A stretch of 64,000 bases of DNA from contig WELA01012513.1 in assembly GCA_009602735.1 (NCBI GenBank), forward strand, positions 242,298 to 306,297. Reading direction: 5' to 3'. This DNA is from Mesotaenium endlicherianum. Lineage: Eukaryota > Streptophyta > Zygnematophyceae > Zygnematales > Mesotaeniaceae. Numbering within the stretch: position 1 is the stretch's first letter; each line of letters opens with the position of its first letter. The position numbers were made by a program, and so were the translations under genes. Shown here one piece after another: positions 18,420 through 31,500 of the stretch. The notes beneath the pieces are model-generated. The model searched no databases and was not told the origin of the DNA. It saw only the letters and a list, made by a program, of their open reading frames with translations.

Positions 18420-21400
18420 GTTAGGGAGGTGTGCCAGCTGCCCGAAGGTGGAACCACTTCAATGCTCCTTTGGCATTGGTCAACTGGTCTTTAAATTCCC
18501 AAGTGTCCCCAGAGGCATCGTAACCCTTCCATCTGACCAGGTACTTCATGACATATTTAGATGATCGACGGACAGAGCGAGCGTCTAAAATCTCCTCGAC
18601 CTCATATTCTTAAGGGTCACCATCCCGGACAGCGGGGACCGGTCCCGGTTGGACAGGCTACCGACCTGTGAACAGTGTGTCACCTTTGATGTACGGTTCC
18701 AGGAAGGAGACATTAAAGACTGGGTGACCCTTGTATTTTGCTGACATGTTCAGTTTGTAAGCATTCGTACCGACACGGCGCACCACCGAATATGGACCGA
18801 CCCAGACCGGACCAAGCTTTTTCTTGACCACACCAGGCAGATATAGGTGTTGAAATAGTAGTTTGATGAAATCGCCTTTAGAAAATGTCAGTTCTCGACG
18901 GTGCTAATTAGCGTATTTTTGTTGATTTTCTTGGGCTTTGTGCAGGTTCTGTTGGACTTCTGACAGGGTGTCAGCAAACTCCTGGGTTACCTGGAGGGAG
19001 ACCAGATTGTCAATTCCTTCAGGGTGAGTTAAAGACTCCCCCAGTACATCTAAAGGAGACTTAGGGACTCTACCCAGGCTCAGTTCAAAAGGAGTCTTGC
19101 CCGTTGACGCGTGCACCGCACTATTGACCGCAAACTGGATTTGAGGTAACAGGTCATCCCAATTGTTTTGTTTTTGGTCAATATATGCTCTCAGCACCTC
19201 TTGCAAAACTCGGTTAGTTCTTTCAGTCTGCCGATCATACTGAGGGTGGTTTGCTGTGCTGAGCAGTTGTTTGACTCCCATTAACCCCATTAAAGCTCTC
19301 CAAAACTTAGAGGTAAATTTTGAGTCTTTGTCTGAGATGATATTAGAAGGGAGCCCATGTTGGCATACTACATGGTTGTAGAACTGTCTCGCTATTTCGA
19401 GTGCAGTTACTTTGACAGTTGTGGGGATGAAAATGACCATTTTTGTCAGTTTATCCACGACTACCAGTATCGAATCATGCCCATTGGCAGTTCGTGGCAG
19501 TGTGACCACGCAGTCCATGGATATTGTTTCCCAGCGTCCAGCTGGGATGGGCAGTGGTTCTAAGAGGGCCCCGGGTGGTGTGTGCCTAGACTTATTTCTC
19601 TGACACTGATCACAGGACTTCACATATTTCAAGACCTCCCGAGGCAACCCATCCTAATGATAATGTTTTGCCAGTTTGCCAACAGTTTTGGCCTGCCCCA
19701 AATGCCCACCCAGTAAACTGTCATGTGCTTGACTCAATAAGAGGGACCTCATTTCCAAGTTATTAGGAATGACCAGCTTTAGCCTGCCTGAAGTGGTTTC
19801 AGTCACCCAGACCCTCCCTTAAGCCTATACCCGAGTGCAGTAGTAGGAGACACACCATCAGTGGGACTGGGCTCAAATGTTGGGTCAAAAAGGTATGCTT
19901 TCCTAAATTGTTCAAGGAAGGACTTCTTCACCTTTAGTGAAGTGATTGCACAAAGGACTTTATCTACAGCATGATGACTAAAGTTCCTTTCTTGCAAGTC
20001 AGGTCTTCTGGAGAGTGCATCAGCAGGCTTCAACTTCCCTGGTTTGTAGTCAATTTGGACTTGGAACTGCTCCAGCATCTGGCTCTAGCGGTTCTCCCTC
20101 CTCGAGAGCTTGGACTTCTTCTGAAAGTGAGTCAGAGCTAGATGATATGCAATCACCTTAAAAGCTTTACCATGTAAGTATGCTCTCCACTATTTGAGCA
20201 CATGATAGATAGCAAGCAGCTCTTTATCATGCACAGAGTAATTGTAGTTTGTCAGCAGGCTGCAACAAAATAGCACCCACGGCAAAGTCAGAAGCATCAG
20301 TAACTACCTGCACAGGTTTGTTGAGGTCATACACGGCTAGCACTGGGGAAAAACAAAGAGCATCTTTAAGGGTCTGGAAGGCAGCCTGCTGCTCTTCCCC
20401 CCACACAAACCCTATGTCTTTCTTAGTAAGGTCTGTCAATTTATTAGCCTTTGTTGAATAATTCTCAATAAATCTCCTATAGTAGTTAGCCAACCCCAGG
20501 AAGGATCTAATTTCAGAGACAGAGTGTGGTACAGGCCAGTCCCTTATGGTCTGGACTTTCTTAGGATCCACATTGATGCCTTCTTTACTAACAACGTGGC
20601 CCAAAAATTCAAGTACTTTCCTTAAAGAAATCACACTTGCTCATTTTAGCATATAATTGATTCCTTCTCAGAGTGTCCATGACTGTCTTTAAGTGCTCAG
20701 CATGCTGAGCTTCATCTTAAGAAAGAATTAAAATATCATCCAGGAAGACTTGCACAGACTTATCCAAGTTAGGTCTGAAAATGTCATTCATAGCACCCAT
20801 GAAAGTTGCAGGAGCATTAATTCGTCCAAATGGCATCACGTTAAACTCATAGTGTCCATAACATGTGCGGAAGGCAGTCTTGTGTTCATCTCCCTCAGCA
20901 ATTCTAATTTGACGATACCCACTCTTGAGATCTATCTTACTGAAAACTCTAGCACCAGACAGGGTATCAAGCAGATTCTCGAAGCATACTTGTTCTTTAC
21001 TGTAATTATGTTAAGAGCTTTGTAATCAACATACATCCGCATACTCCCATCCTTTTCCTTGACAAATAGGATGGGTGCGCCATAAGGTGATTTACTGGGG
21101 GAAACATAACCAATTTCCTCAAGCTCTGCAATTTGTGTTTTCAACTCTTTGCTCTCCACATAAGACAAGCTATAAGTGCGTTGCCAGGGTGGTTGACTCC
21201 CAGGTAATGAATCAATCCTGTGATCTACGTCCTTCTTAGGGGGTAGTCCTGGAGGCATATTAAAAACATCGTTGTACTGAGCAAGGATTTTTGCAGCAGT
21301 AGGGTGCTCCAGGGGGCTTACCTTTTTCTCAACCACTTCTTCAGGTTGAGGAGGTACCTCTCTTAGCAGCAGACAAAACATTATGTCTTCCTTCTGGTTC

Positions 21401-22160
21401 CAGCTTTCGATGAACTCCATTGCATTCAGCAATTTGCATCCTCCTGGAAGCCTCTTCTTTTCCTTCATTTGCCATCTATACAGGACAAGAGGAAGAGCAC
21501 TGGTGGGTGCCAAGTTAGTCTGCCCATCACTGGCTCCTCTCACTTTAACTGTACCTCTGCTCCAACACACTTCAGCTTGATGTCTGTTAAGCCAGGACCT
21601 ACCTAGCACGAGATCATAAAAGCCAATGTTGAGTACCTCAAATTGAGTACCTCAAATGTAAGCGTTTCAGTTAGAACTGCAATGCCAGAACCTAACTGGA
21701 ACTCAACAGGCTTGGTTATAATTCCTCCCGGGATACTTGAGGCATCTCCAAGGAATATTTTTCTATTCCCTTGGGTGACAGTAGGCAGCCTTAGCCGCTT
21801 AACTAAGTCCTTATGGATAAAAGTATGTGACGCCCCTCCGCCAACAAATGCCCTGACCTTCCTACCTGCAATCATGCAATGCAGTAGAATAGGGGGGGCC
21901 GTCTTTTCCTAACTTTCGCATTGTTCTCCCGACTAAGCAAATAAATGTTGGACATCAGGTGGAACAAGATCATCCAGAGTGTGCACACTCTGAATGGCTA
22001 TATTGCTGACGGTCTCCTTTATCTGGTTGTCAGGCATGCATAATGAATCCAATTCAGCAGGACCCATGATACCTGCTACAAGGGCAGCTAGTGACAACTC
22101 ACTATCTCTAGCATCCTCACAGTCAGTAGACTGGATTACCGACTGTTGCTGTCTTTTAAA
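18420..22160 (-). pseudogene. pol: E2 pol, broken
   Basis: Pol similarity runs from the frameshift site to the chromodomain in pieces: 22205-21933, 21875-21603, 21609-20932, 20634-20227, 20078-19803 and 19647-18904, then a decayed chromodomain region to about 18420. The protease motif reads V-G-G-G-A-S, so the catalytic Asp of E1 (D-G-G-A-S) is lost. Part of RNase H between LLQPADK and the VHDKELL region is deleted near 20250. The integrase core keeps SDKDSKF and ERTNR, but NHPQTDG has become NHPQYDR. This copy cannot encode a working polyprotein. Confidence 0.9.
22119..22160 (-). promoter_or_regulatory. E2 gag-pol -1 frameshift signal
   Basis: Slippery heptamer T TTA AAA lies at 22154-22160, followed by a 7-nt spacer and the stem ACAGTCGGT/ACTGACTGT. 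The one difference from E1 (A to G in the 5' arm) turns an A-U pair into a G-U pair, so the stem is kept although the surrounding genes have decayed. Confidence 0.7.
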
Positions 22161-23611
22161 GGCTGGTCTTTTCTCTTGACCTTTGGGAGGTGCTTGACTG
22201 GACACTGCTCTCTAAAGTGATTTAGCTGCTGGCAATGGAAGCAAACAGATTTTGCTGAGGCGGGTCTCGGCTTAGTCCTACCACCACCTCTTCCGTAGCC
22301 ACCTCGAGAGTAACCACCTCTCCCTCTAAACTGTATAGCATTATACTCATACTCGTACTCATCACCCTGATCATCCTCAGCCTGGTCTCCTTCAATTGCA
22401 TTATAGGACCCGCGGGGCTTTTTGACAATCTTAGACACCAAAACATTACTCTGGCGCTTGTGATTGAAGTGCTGCTGATACCAGGCATCAGCATCTTGGA
22501 TCAAGTCAGCCAGTTTCTCATACTTCTTTTCAGCGAATTGACCAGAGACTTTGGATTTCAAGCCATACCTGAAGTATGCTATCCTATACCGCTCTGGGAA
22601 GTCTGGCTGCTTCATCATGTTCTCCTAGAACTTTTGAGCAAACTCAGCAGCTGAAGTGGTCTGCTTCAGTGTCAAAGAGATCATTGCATAGATAGCTTTC
22701 TCCTGCTGATTGATGACATCAAACTTCTCATGCAAATTCTTGACAATCTCTACCCAAGCAGAATCACCGAGTTGCTGAGCCTTTTGCTCTCCTTTCCAGT
22801 ACAGCCACCAGTCTGCTGCACTGCTTTTCAGTAGAGCACCATTGTGCCTGACCTTCTCGTAATCTTGTAGTTCTGGGTAGTTCACCAGCCACTGCTGAAC
22901 ATCATCAAGAAACTTGATCAGGTAATACTTTTTGTTTCTCTCAGGATCATAGTCTTGGGGAGGTTTTGGCTTAGGCTTACTAGGCCCTCTGCCACCACCA
23001 CCAATGGTTTGAGAACCCAGTTGGTCTCGGTCCCGCAGCAAAGACATTATGATTCTTTGTCCTCCTGTTGGGACTGATACATGCTCGCCATTTGCAATCG
23101 CATTTGCACAAATAATGCTCCCAGATCCACACTCTGAGGTGGGAGTCTAGCAAATGCAGCAGTAGCAGTGGCATCCACTTGCTGAGTAGTGTCCTCAACA
23201 GTCCCTCTCACTCCTGCAGCAGCAACTCCTGCCGCATTCAGCCGGTCACGAATTGGACCTAGAGGCACAGTGATTTGTACAGCAGGAGGTGGGTCAAAAC
23301 ATTGGCCCTTGCTGCCATAAGTTCTTCGACAGTGTGCTCGTCCGTTGGCTGTCCTTCCCTCCGGCTGTATCTTCAGCAGCTTTTACTAATTGTTCGGCTT
23401 CTAGTCTGACTCTTTCCTCCTCAGCCTGATGTGTTGCGACTGCAGCAATAGCAACTGCCTCATCTGCAGCCTCTCTAGCTGCAGTATCTGCCACTGCTTC
23501 AGAATAGGTACGGGTTCCCGCTACATGGCTTTCAGCCTGATTTTTGACATTCTCGTTATCCTGGTTCTCCATGTCTCGGGAGTTGCTAGTTTGAGACCTT
23601 GTCCTCATCAT
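22136..23611 (-). pseudogene. gag: E2 gag, broken
   Basis: It starts with [17 protein letters not shown] at 23611 and is homologous to E1 gag throughout. It is interrupted by frameshifts near 23370 and 23050 and a stop near 22625. The zinc knuckle is C-F-H-C...H-F-R-E-Q-C. The last piece (22618-22136) ends in a stop within the frameshift stem-loop, as in E1. Confidence 0.9.
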
Positions 23612-23632
23612 ACAAGGAAGACGGTGATAATT

Positions 23633-23644
23633 GCTCTGATACCA
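23633..23644 (-). promoter_or_regulatory. E2 primer-binding site
   Basis: TGGTATCAGAGC, one base after the 5' LTR, is the canonical plant complement of the initiator tRNA-Met 3' end. Confidence 0.85.
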
Positions 23645-23645
23645 C

Positions 23646-24364
23646 TGAAATGTATCGACTTACCAAATAGGCAATTAAAAATCAATGAAGATCTTTATAT
23701 TAGCAAGTAATCTTTATGGTATTTGTTGTTAATTGATTCAACAGCCAAAGACAGCACACTAACAGGGGACAATACTCGCAAGTTAAATGGAAGTAAACTA
23801 GCATCAATAATGCAATCAGTAAACTAATACATAAGCAAGGCTAGAAGGCAGTGCATATCAATGGCTTCTCGCCTTGGATTCAGATCTCTCTCTGTAAGCT
23901 GTACGAGAGAGTTGGCCTTGTTTCTGAATGCCGAACTCGAGAGCAATACCTAGCATATGTACATGGAATGAGTTTACTGTTCAACGGCCAGTGCGATGGC
24001 ACCCCCTATTCGGGAGTTAACCACGTTGGTAGGACCTCGGTTAACCAAATCCACCGCCATCTCCCATCATCCCGAATCGCCATCCATCCTAAGGATGTCA
24101 TCTGGCCATTCTTTTAGCATACTACACTCAGATGCATATCTAGGCAGTTCGCTGCTACCGAGTACGAAAGTCAACTGGCTGTCAACGAATGTGTTAGCAA
24201 GCTGACCTAAGTTGACTTCAGCCTGCTGCTCGCGGCTGAGTCATTAAACTGATTATTTTATAAGGTCTAGCAGGCTCAATATGAATTAAAGTTCAGCAAG
24301 TTGAACTTATTTAACTATTATATTTAAATGAATATTATACCTACCAATATACTGATTCATTACA
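23646..24364 (-). repeat. E2 5' LTR (719 bp)
   Basis: It is complete, from TGAAATGTATCG to TGATTCATTACA on the plus strand, followed directly by the right copy of the target duplication ATGTG. Confidence 0.92.
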
Positions 24365-24369
24365 ATGTG

Positions 24370-26323
24370 TGTACGTAATGTACACATGTACACGAGATTT
24401 GCACAATGAGAATGGATATGATTTAGAATAGGAAAGCTAGCTAATTATTCAATCGCAAGTGACCTCTCGCCTGTTGGTGCTCTTTGTTGTCCTGTGTACT
24501 TGACTTAAAACCATAATCGACATTGTTTCAAGCCTAAAATCATATATGATAGGCTATCTTCTTATATACCTTCATACTTCCAAATTTGTTCCCTTCTAAG
24601 TTCTTGGCTCATGGCTCCTTGTCTTCCTCCAAGTGCTGTGGGTGCACGATCATCCTTCACGGTGCTAGACTTTCTTCATTGCAATGAGGACATGTTAAGT
24701 GGAACATTGAATATTCATGAAAGACTACTTTGACTTGCGTTTACTTATCAAAATTTGATAATTATTTTTGTAGCTCATATAATATTCATGTGGGCCGTGG
24801 CGTGTATCTGATGCAAAACTATTACTTAGAGATGAGAACTTCACAATCATTTCAAGGCTAAGTTACATGAGTTCTAAGATCGAGTCCCTCCACATATCAA
24901 ACGGTTAAGGCAATGCTTACCAATTGTTGATGTGCCATGGTTCGACTGTACTTAACCTTTGTCTTTTTGGGTAACTTAAAGCATATTAAGCACTTTCAAC
25001 CATTGCATAAGCAATTTCAATGTTAGCAGTTTCAACCTTGTCATTTATATTGTACTTGTGCGGATTTTGAATAATTATTACACCATATACAAGCTGCGTA
25101 TATATATCAAATCAAGCTTGGGATGCTAGTTTGTCCTGAATATTCTTTGTTTAAATTATTAGAACCAATTGGCACGTGCTATCACAAGTACAATCTCGCT
25201 TGTTCCTCGTCATGCAAGTACATGCCCAAGTTGGCAACATCTAGAGTCAATAATGTTCTTTCACCTTGGAGTTTGCAAGACCACACAATAGCTTCGCAAT
25301 GAGTTAGCATCAGGATATGCACTTGTCACATTCCAGCAGCCTTCTCTTACTCATGTCCACAAAGTACATCTTGTAGTGAGATTTGGTGAGGTTAGCAGCG
25401 CGTTTTTATACTATGCCTACAACTGCACAGCCTATGTTCTCATATTCGACGATGCCATGAGCTTCTCTGAGCACTAATGTGAGCACTAATGTGAAAGTCA
25501 GCAATGCATAGACTTACAAATGCAACAAGCGCGAAAGCAAGAAAATGAAGGCCTCAAGACAAATTACTTCTGTTGGGCCACATTATTTGTGCTTGTGATG
25601 TCTAAGGCTCTAACATTTGGTAATTCGAAAGGGGGAGTACGACGAATTTGTATTTACTTCAAAGCACACAAGTATTATAACTAATATGTAAAACATGGCA
25701 GTCTTGGCTGCATCAAGTGAGAATTGTTTAGTGAGTTGCGAGCAGGCATTTAGACTTCAAGTGGACGTATTTCACATTCTGACAAGTGCCCCTAGGTTGC
25801 TTCACATGGGCCAACTCATGGCAATGTGCTTGATGCAAAAGATGCGAGAGAAGCCGTCATGAGCTGCAAGTGCACAAGAAACACTAGTTCAAGTTGTAGC
25901 ACTTGCATTTCAAACGGTTGGAATGAACATGGTTTGAGAGTGTCCCATATAGATGCGTGTATGTCGCCCATCCCGATGTGCTATGTGAACTACAAGGTGG
26001 TGAAATTCTTGCAAGGTATGAGACACATGTACATCTTAATCTCAGTACACATAAGCAAGTACACGTCAAAAAGACAAAGCGTACATATGAAGCAAACAGA
26101 CTTGAAGTCAAGGACAACTTTAGGGTACTACAAAATTTGATACAAACTTGAGGTGCAGATGCTTGCGAACAAACTCACAATTATATCGGACGCACACCAA
26201 CAAAGATTTTGTACTTGGGAGGTGCAAAAGACTATGCTCTTCCAAAAAGACCTTCAAAACATTGGCGATGTTTTTCAATCAAGCCGAGTTTGAGGTCTCT
26301 TGCTTTTCCTTATGAGGAGTCAC
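24370..26323. other. AT-rich intergenic DNA downstream of MIC60
   Basis: No recognisable gene, RNA or bounded repeat. The longest frames (about 100 codons near 25826-26140) look like chance. The right end should contain the MIC60 3' untranslated region. Confidence 0.4.
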
Positions 26324-28419
26324 TCAACTAAGCCCTGCAGCCAAACATGTGGCATGAGCCCTCACAAGACAGAGGGCCTGCTCAGCCGCAGCTCGCATGC
26401 GTGCCTCCTTAGCCCATGCTGCAGCAGCGGCCTCAGCCTTGCTGCCGGCGACGCCTAATTCCAGCGCAGTTGCAGCAGCAAGAAGATCCCCAGCTGCCAG
26501 TAGAGCTTCAGCTCTAGCGAGGGCTGCATCTGCTCCACCGCCCTCCAGGCTTGTGCCTCTTTCACTCACCTGCGCAAGTGCATGATACGGAACCATCCTT
26601 GGTCATTGTGGAATCATCATGCAAGGGAGACTGCGCTTGCACCCTTCTCATTACTCATACTCAGCGACACGACCCAAGGCCCAGGTAGGGGACGCGCTAG
26701 CTCGACCTGGTAAGGAGGCAGGAAAGGACTGACAGCTTGTAGCTAGCAAGGCTGCTGCTGAGGTATGCACTGTCTTGACCCCGCCATGTGTCTCCAGGAG
26801 GACGAAGCCTGGCGAGCAGCTCTGGCAACGGCAACTAATTGAGATTCTTGGGGTATGAGGTCCACATCGGCACGCATAGCAAGAGAGGAAGAGGGATGCC
26901 AGCTGGCACGTACTTTGAGATAGGCAACCATCTTTGCCAGCGCGTGCGCAAACACGCCCCCACCCTCGGGCGGTATGAGCGAGAGCTCCTTCAGAAGCGC
27001 GCGCGCGCCAATCAGCTCCTGCTGCAGCTGGACACGCGTGGGCACTCCGCCCTTGATGACGTCTAGCGGGAGTGACTGCACGACAACGTCTACCAGCGCA
27101 TCTGCGCCTGGCCCCCCCACGGAGGCTTGCAGCACGGCCGCTTCTCTCTCCAGGGGCGCACCTCGCAGCAGCGCGTCCTCAAAAGCAAACGCACTCTGCA
27201 CCACACACAGGAAGACAAGCAGCACAGGGAGCAATGAGAGGGGGGCTTCAGCAAGGTGAGCGACGTGCGTGCGCTCCGCCAGATGCAGACTGCCAAGCAC
27301 AAGGAAAGAGCAGCACACATTTCAATGATGACCAGAGCTGCCCGTGCACGCAGCAAGCAGAGCCCCAAGCACAACTATGTGCACAGAAGCGAGCGTTGAA
27401 GCAGCAGCGGGAGCATGCACATACAACCCGTGGCCACCAAAAAACCGAGAGAGGCGTACACACCATGGCAAGCTTGTGAGCCCCGTGGCTCTTGCGGGAC
27501 TCCTCCGACTTCGTATAGAACGCTTCCTCCAATGCCTTCACCTGCAAGCTCAGCTACAGCAGGAGGGAGGTCAAGAAGGCTGGTAGGCAACGAGCCTGTT
27601 GCGGCAGAGGGAGCTGAGAGGAGCCCAAGATTACCCGCTGGAGCTGAGACATCACATCACCAGCGCAGAGAATCATGGAGCAGCTCGGAGATCCACAAGA
27701 GTGGTGTGAAGCCTGAGAGGTCTGGTGTTGATGAGTACGCAGAGCTGGCAGAGGTTTAGGCTGAGGAAGATATGGTGGAATATGAGGTTGCCTACATGGT
27801 TGACGACTTCAAGCCCAAGACCTATGAGGCAGCCATGGAGACAGATGCAGCAGAGATGTGGAGGCAGGCTTCAGGTGAGGAGATGGTGTCTACAATTCCA
27901 ACATATCAGCCATTTGTCATACACCCGTGCGTGTACTGCAGCTTGCTCAACTCGCTCATAAACAGGCTCATTGCATGGGCATGCGTGCAAGCATGCATGC
28001 AAAGCCACGCGGACGCTGACTAAAACCCTCCCATTGCCGTCTTAGTTAGAGGTTGCCCACCGCTGGATCGGCTTTCAGCAAAATTTTTGATCCTCAAGAG
28101 AGGCAATGTTTGCAACGCACATCCACAAAGGCTACATGATGCAGCAGCAAAAGGTGGTGGCTATGACAACCATTCTCTTCCTTTATTCCTTCGTCCTGTC
28201 TGCCACTAGCTGGTTATCTCTACAGAACCTGGCATGCTTGGGCAATAATTACTGAGCCGGCAAAACTCTTCGCACGTCAGACGCACACCCCATCTTGAAA
28301 ATCGTCCAATCCTCACTTGCATGTGGGATATAAGGCAGCAGCTACGGTCCAGGGCGTATGATGAGTGCTTTGTGCATGTAGAATGGTAAGTCGACACGTG
28401 CACGCACGCACGCACGAGA

Positions 28420-28495
<76 letters not shown>

Positions 28496-28496
28496 N

Positions 28497-28542
<46 letters not shown>

Positions 28543-31500
28543 GAGATTGATGTCGCGCATGTCTGCGAGATGCGTGGCACGCTCCGAAGCCACAGCAGTG
28601 GTCTCGCGCACTTGGCCCAGCAGCTCAGCCGCGGCAAGCGCATCCTCCATCTCCTCCTTCTGCAACGCCAGCGCCAGGACCCAACTCGCCGCATGTGTTA
28701 GGCTCAACAACCATGTCACTGGCGTGGTGGCCATGTCGCATAAACTCTTCGTTTCCCCGCCCCTTTGTCTGTCTGTCTGTTCTCAATTGGCAGGCTCCAA
28801 GAGCAGCAGCTGGAGCTTGCAACACGCGCAACAACAAGCACAAGGGTATTGGCTCGCTGCCCCTCAAAAGTCAGCGACGCACGCAAAGTGAGGGTGAGAA
28901 TGTCATCCTTCCCCTTCACCCCCAAGGGAAGACTTTCAGCTCCAAACAGCAGCCAGCCCCACACCCCCCCCCTCTGACCCNNNNNNNNNNNNNNNNNNNN
29001 NNNNNNNNNNNNNNNNNNNNNNNNNNNNNNNNNNNNNNNNNNNNNNNNNNNNNNNNNNNNNNNNNNNNNNNNNNNNNNNNNNNNNNNNNNNNNNNNNNNN
29101 NNNNNNNNNNNNNNNNNNNNNNNNNNNNNNNNNNNNNNNNNNNNNNNNNNNNNNNNNNNNNNNNNNNNNNNNNNNNNNNNNNNNNNNNNNNNNNNNNNNN
29201 NNNNNNNNNNNNNNNNNNNNNNNNNNNNNNNNNNNNNNNNNNNNNNNNNNNNNNNNNNNNNNNNNNNNNNNNNNNNNNNNNNNNNNNNNNNNNNNNNNNN
29301 NNNNNNNNNNNNNNNNNNNNNNNNNNNNNNNNNNNNNNNNNNNNNNNNNNNNNNNNNNNNNNNNNNNNNNNNNNNNNNNNNNNNNNNNNNNNNNNNNNNN
29401 NNNNNNNNNNNNNNNNNNNNNNNNNNNNNNNNNNNNNNNNNNNNNNNNNNNNNNNNNNNNNNNNNNNNNNNNNNNNNNNNNNNNNNNNNNNNNNNNNNNN
29501 NNNNNNNNNNNNNNNNNNNNNNNNNNNNNNNNNNNNNNNNNNNNNNNNNNNNNNNNNNNNNNNNNNNNNNNNNNNNNNNNNNNNNNNNNNNNNNNNNNNN
29601 NNNNNNNNNNNNNNNNNNNNNNNNNNNNNNNNNNNNNNNNNNNNNNNNNNNNNNNNNNNNNNNNNNNNNNNNNNNNNNNNNNNNNNNNNNNNNNNNNNNN
29701 NNNNNNNNNNNNNNNNNNNNNNNNNNNNCCCCCCGGGGCCCCCTGCAGAATAGACTAGCACCTTGGCTTTAAGATCGCGGAGGCGGCGCTCCTCGTCCTT
29801 GTGCAGCTGCTCCCGGAAAGCGGCCCTGTGCTCCGCCTCCTTGCGCTCCAGCTCGTGCCGCAGCTTGTCCTCCATCTGCGCGTGCCTCACTGCCTCCGCG
29901 CGGGCGTCGTTCAGCTCCTGCCTGTGCTCCTCCTGCTTGCCCTCCCACATCGCCCACCACCACCTTCCAATGACTTACATTTCCCCCGATGATCGAAAGC
30001 AGATGTGCGCTGCTGCGTAGACGACCTGAAACCTGCCCGCCATCGAGTTCCTCGCTTCCTTAGAGCCCAGAAAAAGAATCAGGGCCATAACTGGAGCAGT
30101 TCTTGACGTCCTGCAAAAGCAACTCATTTTGCCAAAACCTGATAGAAGGTTGCAGGGGTCTGCTCCTGGGGGGGCTGCTCTAGGTGAGCAGTGGGAGAAC
30201 TGTTACTGAACACCTGGAGAGAGGGTGGTACCAGTCCAGCCATGATTCTCAGACTGCGTGACTTATTTAAGTGGTCAAGAATGCTCCTCCTCCAGATACT
30301 GCCCTCCGCTGCCAGCTAACACAGTACAATACGTACATCCCAATCTGCTGCAAACTCTACGCTGCTAAGCACACCTGTCCAGGGCAACAAGACTCTAACT
30401 GCCCCAATCGGAACAGAGCCTGACCCATTTCTTAAGACAATAAAACCAGAGTCTCAACCAAAGAAACAAGCAGAGATTTGAGAACCTCCCTGTAAATTGT
30501 CGTTGGTGCGTGAAGCATCAATAACGCCTAGGCAGGGGAGGCTGACGGCAACGGGACACGCACCTTCAACCTGTCAACAATCGCCTTAAGCATGCGACTG
30601 TCTGTGTCTGCCTGCCTGGCCATGGCTTCGTGCATTCCCTCGTATATGAGTGCCAGGGTCTCTGTCTCGTTTGCTGTCAGCTTCTCGGCAGCGCTTGGCC
30701 CCATCGCCTTCTCTCTTTGCTCTCTCTCCAGGCGCTGCTTCTCCTCCCACCCCGAGGGTGTCTCGTCCTCGTCCTCCCCATCCCCCTCCCCCTCCCCCTC
30801 CCAGCCCGGCTGGTCCTGCTGCTTCCTCATCTCGTCCCTCCGGAGCTCGGCACTGAAGACGGCCTCCTCATGAGCCAGCTGCGTGAGGACAGCTGGCGTG
30901 ATGTCGACCCCCGACTCGGCCACGCGCTTCGCCGCCTCCTCCGCCACCTCCAGGGTTCGTCGTGCCGCCTTCATCAGAGCACATGCACGCAGAGGCTCAT
31001 GACGGTTGTCAGCTATGCTTGGCATCTTCCATCTCACTGCGTACGCATGGACCACACGAATAGTAGCGTGCTCCACGGTCTGCCAGAATGACGCCGCTAG
31101 AGATGCAAGTAGCCATTGCATGGCATGAAGGTTTGTGTTAGAGCAACGAGCAGCAGCCAGCCAACAAGACACCACTGACCTTTTCCAACCCTCACACCCC
31201 ACCTCCAACAAGGCCGCAATTCCAGCAGCAACACTATCCCTTCGTCTTCCAGCTTAACACAGTGCCTAATAATTTCTCATTATGTGCTCATCATCAGAGA
31301 TCAGTTGCACACCCCCATATGCTCCCAGAAGCAGGAGAGCTGAAAGCTGGGCTGCAAGGTTCCCCATCTACTTCAGTCCCCAATCCCCCCATTTATACTC
31401 TTGGAAGTCTTTTGGCCCTCAACAAATCAGGCATAGATTTCAATGGCGTCACTTCAGAGCTTCCTTTGCCTAGCTCCAAAGAACAGCGTGTGGGAGCCTA

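Larger units (their letters stand above)
15490..24364 (-). mobile_element. E2: full-length but decayed chromovirus with an extra ORF
   Basis: This has the same organisation as E1 on the minus strand, with both LTRs complete. It is flanked by a perfect 5-bp duplication ATGTG (15485-15489 and 24365-24369), proving a single insertion event. gag, pol and the extra ORF are all broken by frameshifts, stops and small deletions. LTRs and coding sequence differ from E1 throughout (for example GTTGTTAATTGATTCAACAGCC in place of the E1 segment), so it is an older or separate subfamily. Confidence 0.93.

Noticed and set aside
5068-24364. CRISPR array or bacterial repeat cluster
   Set aside because: The repeated blocks are LTRs of about 720 bp with TG...CA ends; there are no short spaced repeats, and the genes are spliced.
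28206-28734. Frames of repeated Ser-Leu or Glu-Arg over 130 codons
   Set aside because: They are translations of the GA/CT microsatellite in a MIC60 intron.
28695-29950. Frames of about 350 codons through the N run
   Set aside because: Almost all codons are N; only the MIC60 exon at 29762-29941 is real.
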